Shown here piece after piece: positions 1 to 8,517 of a stretch of 48,501 bases of DNA. The stretch comes from Acidobacteria bacterium RIFCSPLOWO2_02_FULL_67_21 (GTDB taxonomy: Bacteria > Acidobacteriota > Vicinamibacteria > Vicinamibacterales > UBA2999): the NCBI GenBank assembly GCA_001767195.1, contig MEKU01000052.1, positions 1-48,501 on the forward strand, read 5' to 3'. The notes beneath the pieces were generated by a model. That model was not told where the DNA came from and made no database searches. It saw only the letters and a list, made by a program, of their open reading frames with translations. Position numbers and translations under genes: made by a program. How positions within the stretch are numbered: position 1 is the first letter of the stretch; every line of letters begins with the position of its first letter.

Positions 1-18
1 AGCAAGCTGACGCTTGCT
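1..18. repeat. Short inverted repeat at window edge
   Basis: Arms AGCAAGC and GCTTGCT are perfect complements around a TGAC loop. There is no T-run on either side, so it does not look like an intrinsic terminator. Bases 19-85 hold no gene I can recognise. Confidence 0.4.
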
Positions 19-85
19 GGCTATCGCCAAGCCACCATCCAAAGATCGGGGCTTGACAGAGGGTCATTCCATATCAGCCGGACCA

Positions 86-937
86 TCACTTGAAGATCGC
101 CTTGAGATTCTCGATGGTGCTGGGCGTGACGTCGGTCTCGCCGACCCGCATCGGCGTCACCGAGACCCATCCGTTGGCCACCGCCCACATGTCGGTCCCT
201 TCGGGAGCGGCTCCGCCTTCCTTCCAGACGTTCCAGTAGACGGTCCGGCCCTGCGGGTTCTTCTCTTCGACGAACGCCTCGTCGCCGCCGCGCGCCTGCG
301 CCTGCGTCGTAATCATGTAGCCGCGATACCCGCCCGGCGGCATGGGCGGGACGTTGACGTTCAGGAAGGTATTGGGCGGCAGGCCATAGGCCTTGATGCG
401 CCGGGCCACCCAGATGGCTTCCTCGGCCCCAAACACCATCTCTTTCTGAAACGCCTCGGCCGCCTGCGAAATCGCGATCGCCGGAACGCCCAGCATGGCG
501 GCCATGCGCGCCGCCCCGACCGTGCCAGACATCGAGACGGAGTACCCGACGTTGTAGCCGGGATTCACACCCGCGACGACAAGGTCCGGACGCGGCAGAA
601 CGATGTTGCGGATGGCGATGTTGACGGCGCTCGCGGGCGTCGCGGTCAGGCCGATGGCCGGCAGCCCGTTGGGAAGGCTCACGTCCTGGCGGAACACCGG
701 CTCGGTGGTGATGATTGAATGCCCCTTGCCGGTCTGGTTCTCAGCCGGTGCCACGATAATCGGCGTGCCGATCGCCTGCAGCGCCTGCGCGACCGCCGAA
801 ATGCCGGGTGCCCGGACGCCGTCGTCGTTGGTGACGAGGATCCGGTACGGCGGAGGCTGCCGGAACTGCTGAGCCGCCGCCGGCGCAAGCCAGCAGACGG
901 CCGCAATCAGAATGACGGCGGTGCGGGGCATGCGCAT
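86..937 (-). CDS. surE: Exported SurE-type 5'/3'-nucleotidase
   Basis: SurE enzymes are metal-dependent phosphatases that remove phosphate from nucleoside monophosphates. The 283-residue product has the family core: LVTNDDGV near residue 35 (metal-binding Asp pair), the APAENQTG segment, and a later GVNPGYNVG/SGTVGAARMA block. Most SurE proteins start almost at the first beta strand. This one has about 23 extra N-terminal residues (VILIAAVCWLAPAAAQ) that look like a Sec signal peptide cleaved after AAAQ, so the enzyme is probably periplasmic. It lies 24 bp downstream of the omega-like gene on the same strand and is likely co-transcribed with it. The family is certain; the export is inferred from the leader. 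Confidence 0.93.
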   Translation of the reverse strand: MRMPRTAVILIAAVCWLAPAAAQQFRQPPPYRILVTNDDGVRAPGISAVAQALQAIGTPIIVAPAENQTGKGHSIITTEPVFRQDVSLPNGLPAIGLTATPASAVNIAIRNIVLPRPDLVVAGVNPGYNVGYSVSMSGTVGAARMAAMLGVPAIAISQAAEAFQKEMVFGAEEAIWVARRIKAYGLPPNTFLNVNVPPMPPGGYRGYMITTQAQARGGDEAFVEEKNPQGRTVYWNVWKEGGAAPEGTDMWAVANGWVSVTPMRVGETDVTPSTIENLKAIFK

Positions 938-961
938 GTCTGGTCTCCCGGGTGGCGCGGA

Positions 962-1240
962 TCAGGCCTGCTTTTCAGCCCCCGACGGCACCTCGTAGAG
1001 CACGAGACCGTGCCGGACCTCCTCCATCGCGATGCGCTCCGCCTTGTGCGGAATCGGACGATGCACGCGGGTGCGGTCGTTTTCGTCGAGGCGGACGGGC
1101 GCGCCGCGGCGGAGCTGCTTGGCCCGCATCGCGGCTACGTCGACAAAGAGAAAGCGGCTTTCAATGGGCGGAGCCTTGGGACGCGGGGCCGGTGGTGCCG
1201 CTTCCTCGGCTTCCTGACCGATCAGAGCATCGGTATCCAT
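962..1240 (-). CDS. rpoZ: RNA polymerase omega subunit-like protein
   Basis: This 92-residue protein carries the two conserved patches of bacterial omega: FLFVDVAAMRAKQL (compare the usual YxLVxxAARRARQL) and AERIAMEEVRHGLV (compare KPTxIALxEIxxGKV). Omega helps assemble and stabilise core RNA polymerase by clasping beta-prime. The N-terminus is an acidic/proline-rich extension, and the two patches are separated by a longer linker than in E. coli. ATG at 1240 follows an inverted GGGGGCAA array by about 20 bp. It is first in a likely operon with surE. Assignment rests on these short patches only, so an omega-like paralogue remains possible. Confidence 0.7.
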   Translation of the reverse strand: MDTDALIGQEAEEAAPPAPRPKAPPIESRFLFVDVAAMRAKQLRRGAPVRLDENDRTRVHRPIPHKAERIAMEEVRHGLVLYEVPSGAEKQA

Positions 1241-1258
1241 ACTAGGGTCAGACTACAC

Positions 1259-1334
1259 CACAAGGGGGCGAGGGGACAGGGGGCAAGGGGGCAAGGGGGA
1301 CTGAATCCTTGCCCCCTGACCCCTTGCCCCCTTC
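1259..1334. repeat. Inverted GGGGGCAA tandem-unit array
   Basis: Left arm 1261-1300 is made of GGGGGCAA/GGGGGCGA-like octamers. Right arm 1307-1332 is the complementary CCTTGCCCC run. The arms can pair as a long GC-rich hairpin. It lies between the minus-strand hsp20 (stop at 1344) and the omega-like gene (start at 1240). The same word recurs at 9400, 9919 and 10286. Confidence 0.85.
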
Positions 1335-1343
1335 GAGATCCTG

Positions 1344-1790
1344 TCAGGCGGCCACGTCCACGTTGATGGTGCGCGGCTTCGCCTCCTCGCGGAACGGAAG
1401 CTTCACCGTGAGCACGCCGTTCTTGAACTCGGCGCTCACCTTCGCGGCATCGACCGTATTCGGCAGCGTGAACGACCGGTGACACGTGCCGTACGCCCGC
1501 TCGATGCGCCGGTAGTTCTCGTCCTTGACCTCCGCCTCGAACTTCTTGGTCCCCTTGAGCACGAGCGTGCTGTTCTCGACGGATACCTCGATGTCCTCGC
1601 GGTCGAGCCCCGGCAGTTCCGCCTTGAGCACCAGGTCGTGGCCGTCGGTCTCGAAGATGTCCACGGCCGGCGTCCAGCTGCCGCGGAACCCTGTGTCCTC
1701 ATCCCGCAGGTACACGTCGCCGAAGAGCCGGGCCATGCGGTCCTGCATGGCCGCCAGCTCACGGAATGGATCGACTTTCACAATGGCCAT
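1344..1790 (-). CDS. Small heat-shock protein, Hsp20/alpha-crystallin family
   Basis: Hsp20 proteins are ATP-independent holdases that bind unfolding proteins and hand them to DnaK. The 148-residue product has the alpha-crystallin domain: PAVDIFETDGHDLVLKAELPG opens the fold, the middle contains ERAYGTCHRSFTLP, and FKNGVLTVKLP is the family's C-terminal GxLxxxLP-type motif, followed by an ITIx-like tail (RTINVDV). I place the start at 1790 because GGGGAGGAG lies just upstream. An in-frame ATG at 1844 overlapping the dnaK stop would add 18 residues with no family similarity. It follows dnaK by 50 bp and is probably co-transcribed with it. Confidence 0.95.
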   Translation of the reverse strand: MAIVKVDPFRELAAMQDRMARLFGDVYLRDEDTGFRGSWTPAVDIFETDGHDLVLKAELPGLDREDIEVSVENSTLVLKGTKKFEAEVKDENYRRIERAYGTCHRSFTLPNTVDAAKVSAEFKNGVLTVKLPFREEAKPRTINVDVAA

Positions 1791-1840
1791 GTTCGTTCTC
1801 CTCCCCAGGCGGTCCTGAAGGCCCACCTCTACGATCGCGT

Positions 1841-3538
<1,698 letters not shown>

Positions 3539-3558
3539 GATCCGTGACTCCACGCCAA

Positions 3559-3587
3559 ATTATAGCACTATATGAGTGTGAATAAAG
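3559..3587 (-). promoter_or_regulatory. dnaK promoter overlapped by a palindrome
   Basis: On the minus strand a perfect TATAAT lies at 3564-3559, with TTTATT about 16 bp upstream as a weak -35. The palindrome CACT-N5-AGTG at 3566-3578 lies exactly between the two hexamers, where a repressor would block RNA polymerase. Transcription would start near 3552, just ahead of the GGAG ribosome site. Confidence 0.6.
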
Positions 3588-3627
3588 CATTTAATCTTAG
3601 TGCATTACACTAATATCAGTCACTGAT
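3566..3627. promoter_or_regulatory. Cluster of three palindromes in the heat-shock control region
   Basis: Three dyads lie within 62 bp between the divergent dnaK and hsp20 genes: CACT-N5-AGTG (3566-3578), TTAGTG-N5-CACTAA (3597-3613) and ATCAGT-C-ACTGAT (3615-3627). The first two share the AGTG/CACT half-site. A possible plus-strand -10, TAATAT at 3611-3616, sits within the second and third dyads. The dyads do not match CIRCE (9-bp arms, N9) and only loosely recall HAIR. The controlling protein is unknown. Confidence 0.5.
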
Positions 3628-3740
3628 CCGTTCATCTGGGCCATTCGGCTGTGCCCTGCGTCCTGGCCCGGCCACGCCCTCATTTTTCCGCCAGACCCCG
3701 GCCCGGTCGGCCCCGTGAGATCATGGGGTTCGCGCCGCAC

Positions 3741-4202
3741 ATGGCTCACTTCTCCCTCCTGCCCTCCCCCGAGGCCGCCGAGCTGAGCGACGACATCCGC
3801 CGTCTGTTCGAGGAGCTCTCCGAGAGTCTCTCCGGCGAGCACCGCGCGTACTCGGGCGAGTGCCGACCGGCGCTGGACGTGCTCGAGCACGACGATGCGG
3901 TCGAAGTGGTGATCGAGGCCGCCGGCGTGCCGGCGGCGGCGCTCCGGATTCTCTTTCGCGGCGGCGTGCTGCTCATCGTCGGCGAGAAGATGGCGCGGGC
4001 CCGGGCGGGCGAGCAGACGGTGCATCTGCTCGAACGGGAGCTCGGGCGCTTCGCGAGAGCCGTGCGCCTGAACGGCGCCTTCGACGTCCGGGACGCCCAG
4101 GCGACGCTGCGAGACGGCGAGCTGGTCGTGCGGCTCCCCAAGATTGAGGAGCGTCGCGGCAGCCCTCATCGCATCGCGATCACGCCGCCGCACCGTTCAT
4201 GA
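3741..4202 (+). CDS. Divergent Hsp20-family protein
   Basis: The 153-residue product has an alpha-crystallin-like core: PALDVLEHDDAVEVVIEAAG, then RGGVLLIVGEK, LLERELGRFARAVRLNGAFDV, and ELVVRLPKIEERRG. These are the strand order and phrases of Hsp20, although it is quite different from the hsp20 at 1344. Two in-frame ATGs, 3723 and 3741, are possible, and neither has a clear ribosome site. I chose 3741 because the product then begins just before the FSLLP segment. Its stop overlaps the ymdB start (ATGA at 4199-4202), which suggests translational coupling. It is divergent from dnaK and shares its control region. Confidence 0.8.
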   Translation: MAHFSLLPSPEAAELSDDIRRLFEELSESLSGEHRAYSGECRPALDVLEHDDAVEVVIEAAGVPAAALRILFRGGVLLIVGEKMARARAGEQTVHLLERELGRFARAVRLNGAFDVRDAQATLRDGELVVRLPKIEERRGSPHRIAITPPHRS

Positions 4203-5044
4203 AGATCCTTCTCGTCGGCGACATCGTCGGCCGTCCCGGCCGCGAGCTGGTTCGCAAGGGGCTGCGCGCCCTCGTCGAACACCACGGCGTCGACTTCGCG
4301 ATCGCGAATGCCGAGAACGCCGCCGCGGGCTTCGGCCTCACCCGCGATATCGGTGAGTCGCTGCTCGAATCGGGCGTCGATGTCATGACGTCGGGGAACC
4401 ACATCTGGGACAAGAAGGAAGTGCTCGAGTACATCGGGCACGAGCATCGGCTGCTCCGCCCGGCCAACTACCCGGCCGGCGCTCCCGGCCGCGGCTCCTG
4501 CGTGAGGGAGACCGGGGATGGCCGGGCGGTCGGCGTCATCAACGTGATGGGCCGGGTGTTCATGACGCCGATCGACGATCCGTTTGCCGTCGTCCGGCGA
4601 GAGATCGACGCGATCCGGCATCGCACGCACGTCATCATCGTGGACTTCCACGCCGAGGCGACGAGCGAGAAGGCGGCGATGGGCTGGCATCTCGACGGCA
4701 CGGTCACGGCCGTGATCGGCACGCACACCCACGTGCAGACGGCCGACGAACGGGTGCTGCCGAACGGGACTGCGTACCTGACCGACGTCGGGATGACGGG
4801 CCCGCACGATTCCATCATCGGGATGGACCGCGAGGCATCCCTCGCGCGGTTTCTCACCGGGATGCCCTCGAAGTTCGAGCCGGCGACGGGCAATCCCCGG
4901 CTCAACGCGGTGCTGATTGATGCCGACGACCGGACCGGCAAGGCGGCCGGCATTCGCCGCATCAGCGTCTCCGATGCGGAATTGACGGCGCTCGCGGCAG
5001 GCGCACCTGCAGGTGCGCCTCTACGAGTAACAATAGACACGTAG
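4199..5044 (+). CDS. ymdB: YmdB/TIGR00282-family metallophosphoesterase
   Basis: Members of this family are di-metal phosphodiesterases; Bacillus YmdB cleaves 2',3'-cyclic nucleotides and affects RNA turnover and biofilm choice. The 281-residue protein shows the expected motifs in order: LLVGDIVGRPGR at the N-terminus, NAENAAAGFGLT, TSGNHIWDKKE, VDFHAEATSEK, and GTHTHVQTADE followed by TDVGMTGP. The last dozen residues (AGAPAGAPLRVTIDT) are encoded by a palindromic repeat pair that runs through the stop codon, so the original C-terminus seems to have been replaced. The gene overlaps the hsp20 stop by 4 bp and precedes xseA by 30 bp. Confidence 0.94.
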   Translation: MKILLVGDIVGRPGRELVRKGLRALVEHHGVDFAIANAENAAAGFGLTRDIGESLLESGVDVMTSGNHIWDKKEVLEYIGHEHRLLRPANYPAGAPGRGSCVRETGDGRAVGVINVMGRVFMTPIDDPFAVVRREIDAIRHRTHVIIVDFHAEATSEKAAMGWHLDGTVTAVIGTHTHVQTADERVLPNGTAYLTDVGMTGPHDSIIGMDREASLARFLTGMPSKFEPATGNPRLNAVLIDADDRTGKAAGIRRISVSDAELTALAAGAPAGAPLRVTIDT

Positions 5045-5068
5045 AGGCGGACCTTCAGGTCCGCCTGC
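5009..5068. repeat. Paired palindromic repeat at the 3' end of ymdB
   Basis: The segment starting GCAGGCGCACCTGCAGGTGC runs to CTCTACG, and about 14 bp later the inverted relative CGTAGAGGCGGACCTTCAGG runs to TCCGCCTGC. Each copy is itself palindromic around CCTGCAGG or CCTTCAGG, and the two copies are reverse complements of one another with a few changes. This resembles a REP doublet. It encodes the YmdB C-terminus and fills most of the gap before xseA. Confidence 0.8.
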
Positions 5069-5074
5069 GAATTG

Positions 5075-6493
5075 ATGTCCTCCCTATTCGACCTGCCGTT
5101 TGAAGAACCCGAGCGTGCCGAGCCGCCGGAGGTGCTCGCGCCGGAAGCCGCGGTTCCGGCGCGGCGGCGCGTCCTCACCGTCTCGGAGCTGACGGGACGC
5201 ATCCGTGCGCTGCTCGAAGAGCGGCTCGCCGACGTCTGGGTCGAGGGCGAGCTCTCCAACTGCCGGGTCTGGAACACCGGCCACATGTACTTCACCCTCA
5301 AGGACTCCGGCGCGCAGATCAAGGGCGTGATGTTCCGCTCGGCCGTCCGCTCCCTGCGCTTCGCCCCGCAGGACGGCCTTCGCGTGGTCGCGCGCGGCCG
5401 CATCAGCGTCTACGACCCGAAGGGCGAATATCAGATCGTCTGCGACCGGCTGGATCCGGAAGGCCTTGGCGCGCTGCAGCTGGCCTTCGACCAGCTGAAG
5501 CAGCGGCTCGCGGCCGAAGGGCTCTTCGACGCCGGCCGCAAGCGCCCTCTGCCGGCGCTGCCCAGAAAGATCGGGGTCGTCACGTCGCTCGACGGCGCGG
5601 CCGTCCGCGACATCATCAAGGTGCTGCAGCGGCGGTATCCGAACGCGCATATCGTCATCCGCCCGACACGCGTCCAGGGTGACGGCGCCGCCGGGGAGAT
5701 TGCGCGCGCGCTCTCGGCCATCGTCCGCGTCCCGGCCATCGACGTGGTCATCGTGGGCCGCGGCGGCGGATCGATCGAGGACCTCTGGGCGTTCAACGAG
5801 GAGACGGTGGCGAGGGCGATTGCCGGCTGTCCCGTCCCGACGATTTCAGCGGTCGGCCACGAGACCGACGTCACCATTGCCGATTTCGTGGCCGACGTGC
5901 GCGCGCCCACGCCGTCGGCGGCGGCCGAGATGGTGGTGGCGCGGAAGGACGAGTTCTGCTCCCGGATCGACCGGCTGACGCATCGGGTAGGCGCGGCCAT
6001 GCGCGGCCGGCTGCACCGGGTCGAGTCGCGGCTGCGCGCGGCCGAAGCGCGGCCCGGCTATGCGGGCATGCGCGGCCACGTCGCGCTCCGCGCGAGGCAT
6101 GTGGCCGACCTGGTGCACGATGTGAGCCGGGCCGCCCGCGCGCGGCTCGCGGCACGCATGCGCGTCTACCAGGCGGCGCGGCTGGCGCTCGAATCGCTGG
6201 ATCTCCGCCGCCGCCTGGGGCGTGTGCGGGCGCGGCTCGTCGACGCCCAGGGCCGGCTGGCCGGGGCGGCTACGCGGCGCCGGCACGGCGCGGACAGCCG
6301 GCTGCGCACCGCCGCCGCGCGTCTCGACGCCATGAGCCCGCTGGCCGTGCTGGGCCGCGGATACGCTGTCTGCTGGAACGCCGACCGCACGGCCATCATT
6401 CGCGATGCCGCTGTCGTGGCCGCCGGGGAGCGCGTGCAGGTGACGCTCGCGCACGGCGAGCTGGAGTGCGAGGTAAAGAACAGTAGGCGGTAG
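5075..6493 (+). CDS. xseA: Exodeoxyribonuclease VII large subunit
   Basis: XseA with XseB degrades single-stranded DNA in both directions. The 472-residue protein has the N-terminal OB-fold (LTVSELTGRIRALLEE, WVEGELSNCR, GHMYFTLKDSGAQIKGVMF) and the catalytic domain motifs GVVTSLDGAAVRDI, IVGRGGGSIEDLWAFNEE and GHETDVTIADFVADVRAPTPSAAAE. A long Arg-rich helical region follows. ATG at 5075 is used rather than the TTG one codon earlier. The TAG stop falls inside the first unit of a TAGGCGG array. It is 64 bp upstream of xseB. Confidence 0.97.
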   Translation: MSSLFDLPFEEPERAEPPEVLAPEAAVPARRRVLTVSELTGRIRALLEERLADVWVEGELSNCRVWNTGHMYFTLKDSGAQIKGVMFRSAVRSLRFAPQDGLRVVARGRISVYDPKGEYQIVCDRLDPEGLGALQLAFDQLKQRLAAEGLFDAGRKRPLPALPRKIGVVTSLDGAAVRDIIKVLQRRYPNAHIVIRPTRVQGDGAAGEIARALSAIVRVPAIDVVIVGRGGGSIEDLWAFNEETVARAIAGCPVPTISAVGHETDVTIADFVADVRAPTPSAAAEMVVARKDEFCSRIDRLTHRVGAAMRGRLHRVESRLRAAEARPGYAGMRGHVALRARHVADLVHDVSRAARARLAARMRVYQAARLALESLDLRRRLGRVRARLVDAQGRLAGAATRRRHGADSRLRTAAARLDAMSPLAVLGRGYAVCWNADRTAIIRDAAVVAAGERVQVTLAHGELECEVKNSRR

Positions 6494-6555
6494 GCGGTAG
6501 GCAGTAGGCAGCCGTCTGCCTGCCGCTGCATACTGCCTACGGCCCACTGCCTACT
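6482..6555. repeat. Inverted TAGGCGG heptamer array between xseA and xseB
   Basis: The left arm (6484-6511) is TAGGCGG, TAGGCGG, TAGGCAG, TAGGCAG in tandem. The right arm (6515-6554) carries complementary CTGCCTA and CTGCCTG words. The array contains the xseA stop codon and ends 2-3 bp before the xseB ATG, leaving no recognisable ribosome site for xseB. Confidence 0.88.
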
Positions 6556-6557
6556 TT

Positions 6558-6800
6558 ATGGATCAAACAATCAAGGACTTCGAGGCCGCGATTGCCGAGC
6601 TCGAGTCGATCGTCAAGAAGCTCGAAGAGGGCGACCTGCCGCTCGAAACGTCGCTGCAGCTCTACGAGCGCGGCGTTCAGCTGTCGCGCTTCTGTCATAC
6701 GCGCCTCGAGGAGGCGGAGCGCCGGATCGAGATCCTGAACGAACGCGGCGAGCTCAAACCGCCTCCCGCCACCTTCGGCGAAGACGAAGACAATACATAG
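6558..6800 (+). CDS. xseB: Exodeoxyribonuclease VII small subunit
   Basis: The 80-residue acidic protein matches XseB throughout: IKDFEAAIAELESIVKKLE, then GDLPLETSLQLYERGVQLSR and ERRIEIL. XseB forms a helical hairpin that binds the XseA C-terminal helices. The ATG follows the heptamer array directly, with no Shine-Dalgarno, so its translation may depend on the array structure or on coupling. Its stop is followed immediately by the ispA GTG. Confidence 0.96.
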   Translation: MDQTIKDFEAAIAELESIVKKLEEGDLPLETSLQLYERGVQLSRFCHTRLEEAERRIEILNERGELKPPPATFGEDEDNT

Positions 6801-7709
6801 GTGGACTTCGCCCGCTACGTGGACGCGCGGCGCGCGGAAATCGAACAGGCGCTGGCCGCCGCGCTGCCCGCGCCGCCCGCCTGCCCGCGCGTCGTGGCCG
6901 ATGCCATGCGGTACAGCCTCTCCGCGGGCGGCAAGCGGCTCCGCCCGATCCTGTGCCTCGCCAGCGCCGATGCCGTCGGCGGTCCGCGGGCGCTGGCCAT
7001 GCCGGCCGCGTGCGCCATCGAGCTGATTCACACGTACTCGCTCATCCACGACGACCTGCCTGCCATGGACAACGACACCATGCGGCGCGGCCGCCCGACG
7101 CTGCACGTGGTCGCAGGCGAGGCGATCGCCATCCTGGCCGGCGACGGCCTGCTGACCGAAGCGTTCCGGCTGATGGCCCGGCTTCCGGAGAGCGCCGACC
7201 CGGCCATCGCCGCACGAAAGCTGCGCGCGATCCAGGTGGTCGCAGAAGCCGCCGGCGCCGCCGGCATGGTCGGCGGGCAGGCGCTCGATATCGCCGGCGG
7301 GGCCTCGGCCGACGATCCCCTCGACGATGCCGGCGGGCAGCTGCGCGCCCTCCACAGCCGGAAGACCGGCGCCCTCATTCGTGCGGCGGCAACGGCCGGC
7401 GCCGTCATGGCGGGCGCCGACGCGCCCGCGGTGGGGGGCATCGACGCCGCGGCCGCCGAATTCGGCCTTGCCTTCCAGATCGTCGATGACGTGCTCGACA
7501 TCGAAGGCGCGCCGGCCACGCTCGGCAAGACCGCCGGCAAGGACGCCGCATCCGGCAAGCGCACGTATGCAAGCCTCTACGGCATCGAGGGCGCCAGGTG
7601 CATGGCGGCGGACTGCCTCGAGCGCGCCGAACGGACCCTCCGATCCGCCGGGCTGGCCGATTCGGCCCTGATGGACATCGGCCGGTGGATCGTCAACAGA
7701 TCGAATTGA
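6801..7709 (+). CDS. ispA: Polyprenyl (farnesyl) diphosphate synthase
   Basis: The enzyme condenses isopentenyl diphosphate with allylic diphosphates to make the C15 precursor of quinones and bactoprenol. Both aspartate-rich motifs are present: HDDLPAMDND (first Asp about residue 84) and QIVDDVLD (Asp229/230). GGKRLRP near residue 50 and KTG in the middle are also typical. Length, 302 residues, is normal. The start is GTG, with no gap after the xseB stop. Its TGA stop lies in the first unit of an ATTGACGA-type array. In many relatives dxs follows ispA; here the array and then tlyA follow instead. Confidence 0.94.
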   Translation: MDFARYVDARRAEIEQALAAALPAPPACPRVVADAMRYSLSAGGKRLRPILCLASADAVGGPRALAMPAACAIELIHTYSLIHDDLPAMDNDTMRRGRPTLHVVAGEAIAILAGDGLLTEAFRLMARLPESADPAIAARKLRAIQVVAEAAGAAGMVGGQALDIAGGASADDPLDDAGGQLRALHSRKTGALIRAAATAGAVMAGADAPAVGGIDAAAAEFGLAFQIVDDVLDIEGAPATLGKTAGKDAASGKRTYASLYGIEGARCMAADCLERAERTLRSAGLADSALMDIGRWIVNRSN

Positions 7710-7790
7710 CGAATTGACGGATTTACGAATTGCCATTGTTCAATTCAAATTCGTAAATTCGTAAATTCGTAAATTCGTAAATCCGTCAAT
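7703..7790. repeat. Inverted ATTCGTAA octamer array between ispA and tlyA
   Basis: The left arm (7703-7732) carries GAATTGAC/GAATTTAC-like octamers. The right arm (7741-7790) carries four ATTCGTAA units and a variant. The two arms are complementary. The array is strikingly AT-rich in a GC-rich chromosome. It contains the ispA stop, and its last two bases are the first two of the tlyA ATG. Confidence 0.9.
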
Positions 7791-8517
7791 GTCCAAGGTC
7801 CGCCTGGATACGCTCGTCGTCGAATCAGGGCTCGCGCCGTCGCGCGAGCGGGCGCGGGCGCTGATCCTCGCCGGTCAGGTGAGCGTCGACGGCCGTCCGA
7901 TCAGCAAGGCGGGCGCCCAGGTCGATCGCGCCGCGCAGGTGGCGCTGCGGTCGCCCGACCATCCCTACGTCGGGCGCGGCGGCCTGAAGCTCGCGCATGC
8001 GCTCGATGCGTTCGGCATCGAGGTCGCGGGCCGCGAAGCGCTCGACATCGGCGCCTCGACCGGCGGGTTCACCGACGTGCTCCTGCAGCGCGGGGCCGCG
8101 CGTGTGGTGGCGCTCGACGTGGGCCACGGACAGCTCGACTGGCGGCTGCGCCACGACCCGCGTGTCGTCGCCATCGAGCGCTTCAACGCCCGTCGTCTCT
8201 CGCCCGGCGATCTGCCCGGCCCGGTGGATCTCGTCTCGGTCGATGTGTCGTTCATCTCGCTGCGCCGGATTCTGCCGGTGATCCCGCCGCTGCTGCGGCC
8301 GGGCGCCGATGTGATCGTGCTCGTCAAGCCGCAGTTCGAAGCGGGCCGTGCCGAAGTGCGCAACGGCGTCATCCGCGACGAGGCCGTGCGCGCGCGGGTG
8401 GTCGACGAGATTCAGGCCGCGGCGGCTGGGGTAGGATTAACGCCGGCGGCCGTGATCCCCTCGCCCATCACCGGTCAGAAAGGGAACGTCGAATTCCTCC
8501 TTCACCTGCGCGCATGA
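7789..8517 (+). CDS. tlyA: TlyA-family rRNA 2'-O-methyltransferase
   Basis: TlyA proteins methylate ribose 2'-OH in 16S and/or 23S rRNA. The 242-residue product starts with an S4 RNA-binding domain (RLDTLVVESGLAPSRERARA, then GQVSVDGRPISKAG). An FtsJ-like methyltransferase follows: YVGRGGLKLAHALD, the SAM motif DIGASTGGFTDVLL near residue 85, VVALDVGHGQLDW, and DLVSVDVSFISL. The ATG is contiguous with the octamer array and lacks a visible ribosome site. The stop overlaps the nadK start (ATGA), so nadK is coupled. Confidence 0.95.
   Translation: MSKVRLDTLVVESGLAPSRERARALILAGQVSVDGRPISKAGAQVDRAAQVALRSPDHPYVGRGGLKLAHALDAFGIEVAGREALDIGASTGGFTDVLLQRGAARVVALDVGHGQLDWRLRHDPRVVAIERFNARRLSPGDLPGPVDLVSVDVSFISLRRILPVIPPLLRPGADVIVLVKPQFEAGRAEVRNGVIRDEAVRARVVDEIQAAAAGVGLTPAAVIPSPITGQKGNVEFLLHLRA

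Noticed and set aside
3554-3630. CIRCE element upstream of dnaK
   Set aside because: CIRCE is TTAGCACTC-N9-GAGTGCTAA. The dyads here have 4-6 bp arms and 1- or 5-bp spacers, so HrcA control is not supported.
7703-7790. CRISPR-like array
   Set aside because: Units are only 8 bp and contiguous with no spacers. The same holds for all other arrays in the window.
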